DNA of 64,000 bases from Scybalocola_A sp900557175 (GTDB lineage: Bacteria > Bacillota > Clostridia > Lachnospirales > Lachnospiraceae): NCBI GenBank assembly GCA_937890745.1, contig CALADH010000090.1, forward strand, positions 21,273 through 85,272. Reading direction: 5' to 3'. The notes under the pieces are model-generated. The model saw only the letters and a program-made list of their open reading frames with translations, ran no database searches and was not told the DNA's origin. The translations under genes were made by a program, and so were the position numbers. Of the stretch, positions 63,972 to 64,000 are shown in pieces; position 1 is the first letter of the stretch; each line of letters opens with the position of its first letter.

Positions 63972-64000
63972 GCGCGTGAAATAATGGCAACAAAATTTCC

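Larger units (their letters stand above)
63409..64000. other. non-coding region upstream of the ABC transporter
   Basis: Only short frames without ribosome binding sites occur here. The space is filled by two inverted palindromic repeats and a central hairpin, described separately. No clear promoter for the ABC genes on the minus strand was seen, although a CGGAGGA ribosome binding site lies directly before them. Confidence 0.6.

Overview
The window looks like a chromosome segment of a gut-type Clostridia bacterium, most likely Lachnospiraceae. The reasons are moderate GC with Gram-positive ribosome binding sites (AGGAGG), secA-prfB with a programmed frameshift, a Firmicutes-type type VII secretion (T7SS) cluster with Ser/Thr kinases, a CofE-like protein with no other F420 gene in view, CsoR/CopA, and a cell-wall-anchored GH85 endoglycosidase. 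No rRNA, tRNA, CRISPR, insertion sequence or prophage was recognised.

Layout. 1-1389: end of secA, then prfB (RF2) and its terminator. 1693-29335: a roughly 28 kb locus that reads as one system. It holds an HTH regulator, an HtrA-like protease fused to an FHA domain, a PP2C phosphatase, a membrane Ser/Thr kinase, two small membrane proteins, a 2212-residue Ig-like surface protein, a WXG100 protein, an FHA protein with a kinase-fold-like N-terminus, a TadZ/MinD-like ATPase, a YukD/EsaB ubiquitin-like protein, an EssC ATPase, a DUF4176 protein, two small helical proteins, an LXG-type protein, a second membrane kinase with TPRs, a 47-residue membrane peptide and a TPR/LRR protein. No EsaA, EssA or canonical EssB is visible. 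29375-31666: a MATE efflux pump and a MerR regulator. 31673-36719: a divergent AraC regulator, a metallo-beta-lactamase-fold hydrolase and a sugar-type ABC importer without its own ATPase. 36770-42805: a Tet-like translational GTPase fused to a YacP/Rae1-like nuclease, cysK, a GreA-family factor, a DUF3784-like protein and a CofE-like ligase. 42831-50728: SDR, PucR-type regulator, ftsE, ftsX, a CtpA-like protease, DegV, a histidine-kinase remnant, an acetyltransferase and a NagD-like phosphatase. 50730-54521: a repetitive coiled-coil protein, then csoR and copA (minus strand) with a C-terminal CopZ-like domain. 54649-61050: an aldo/keto reductase and the GH85 protein. 61060-63408: an ABC exporter (minus strand). 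63409-64000: non-coding, filled by a composite palindrome.

Working model for the main locus. EssC, YukD, WXG100, the LXG protein and its helical partners form the secretion core and cargo. Two kinases, one phosphatase and FHA modules on the protease, the DUF6382-like protein and EssC suggest phosphothreonine control of assembly. Two proteins carry an ETTVL motif resembling known FHA ligands. A paired GTAACA repeat, in the same arrangement upstream of both the HTH regulator and the protease, suggests the regulator controls itself and the operon. All functional statements come from reading motifs and gene order; no database search was run.
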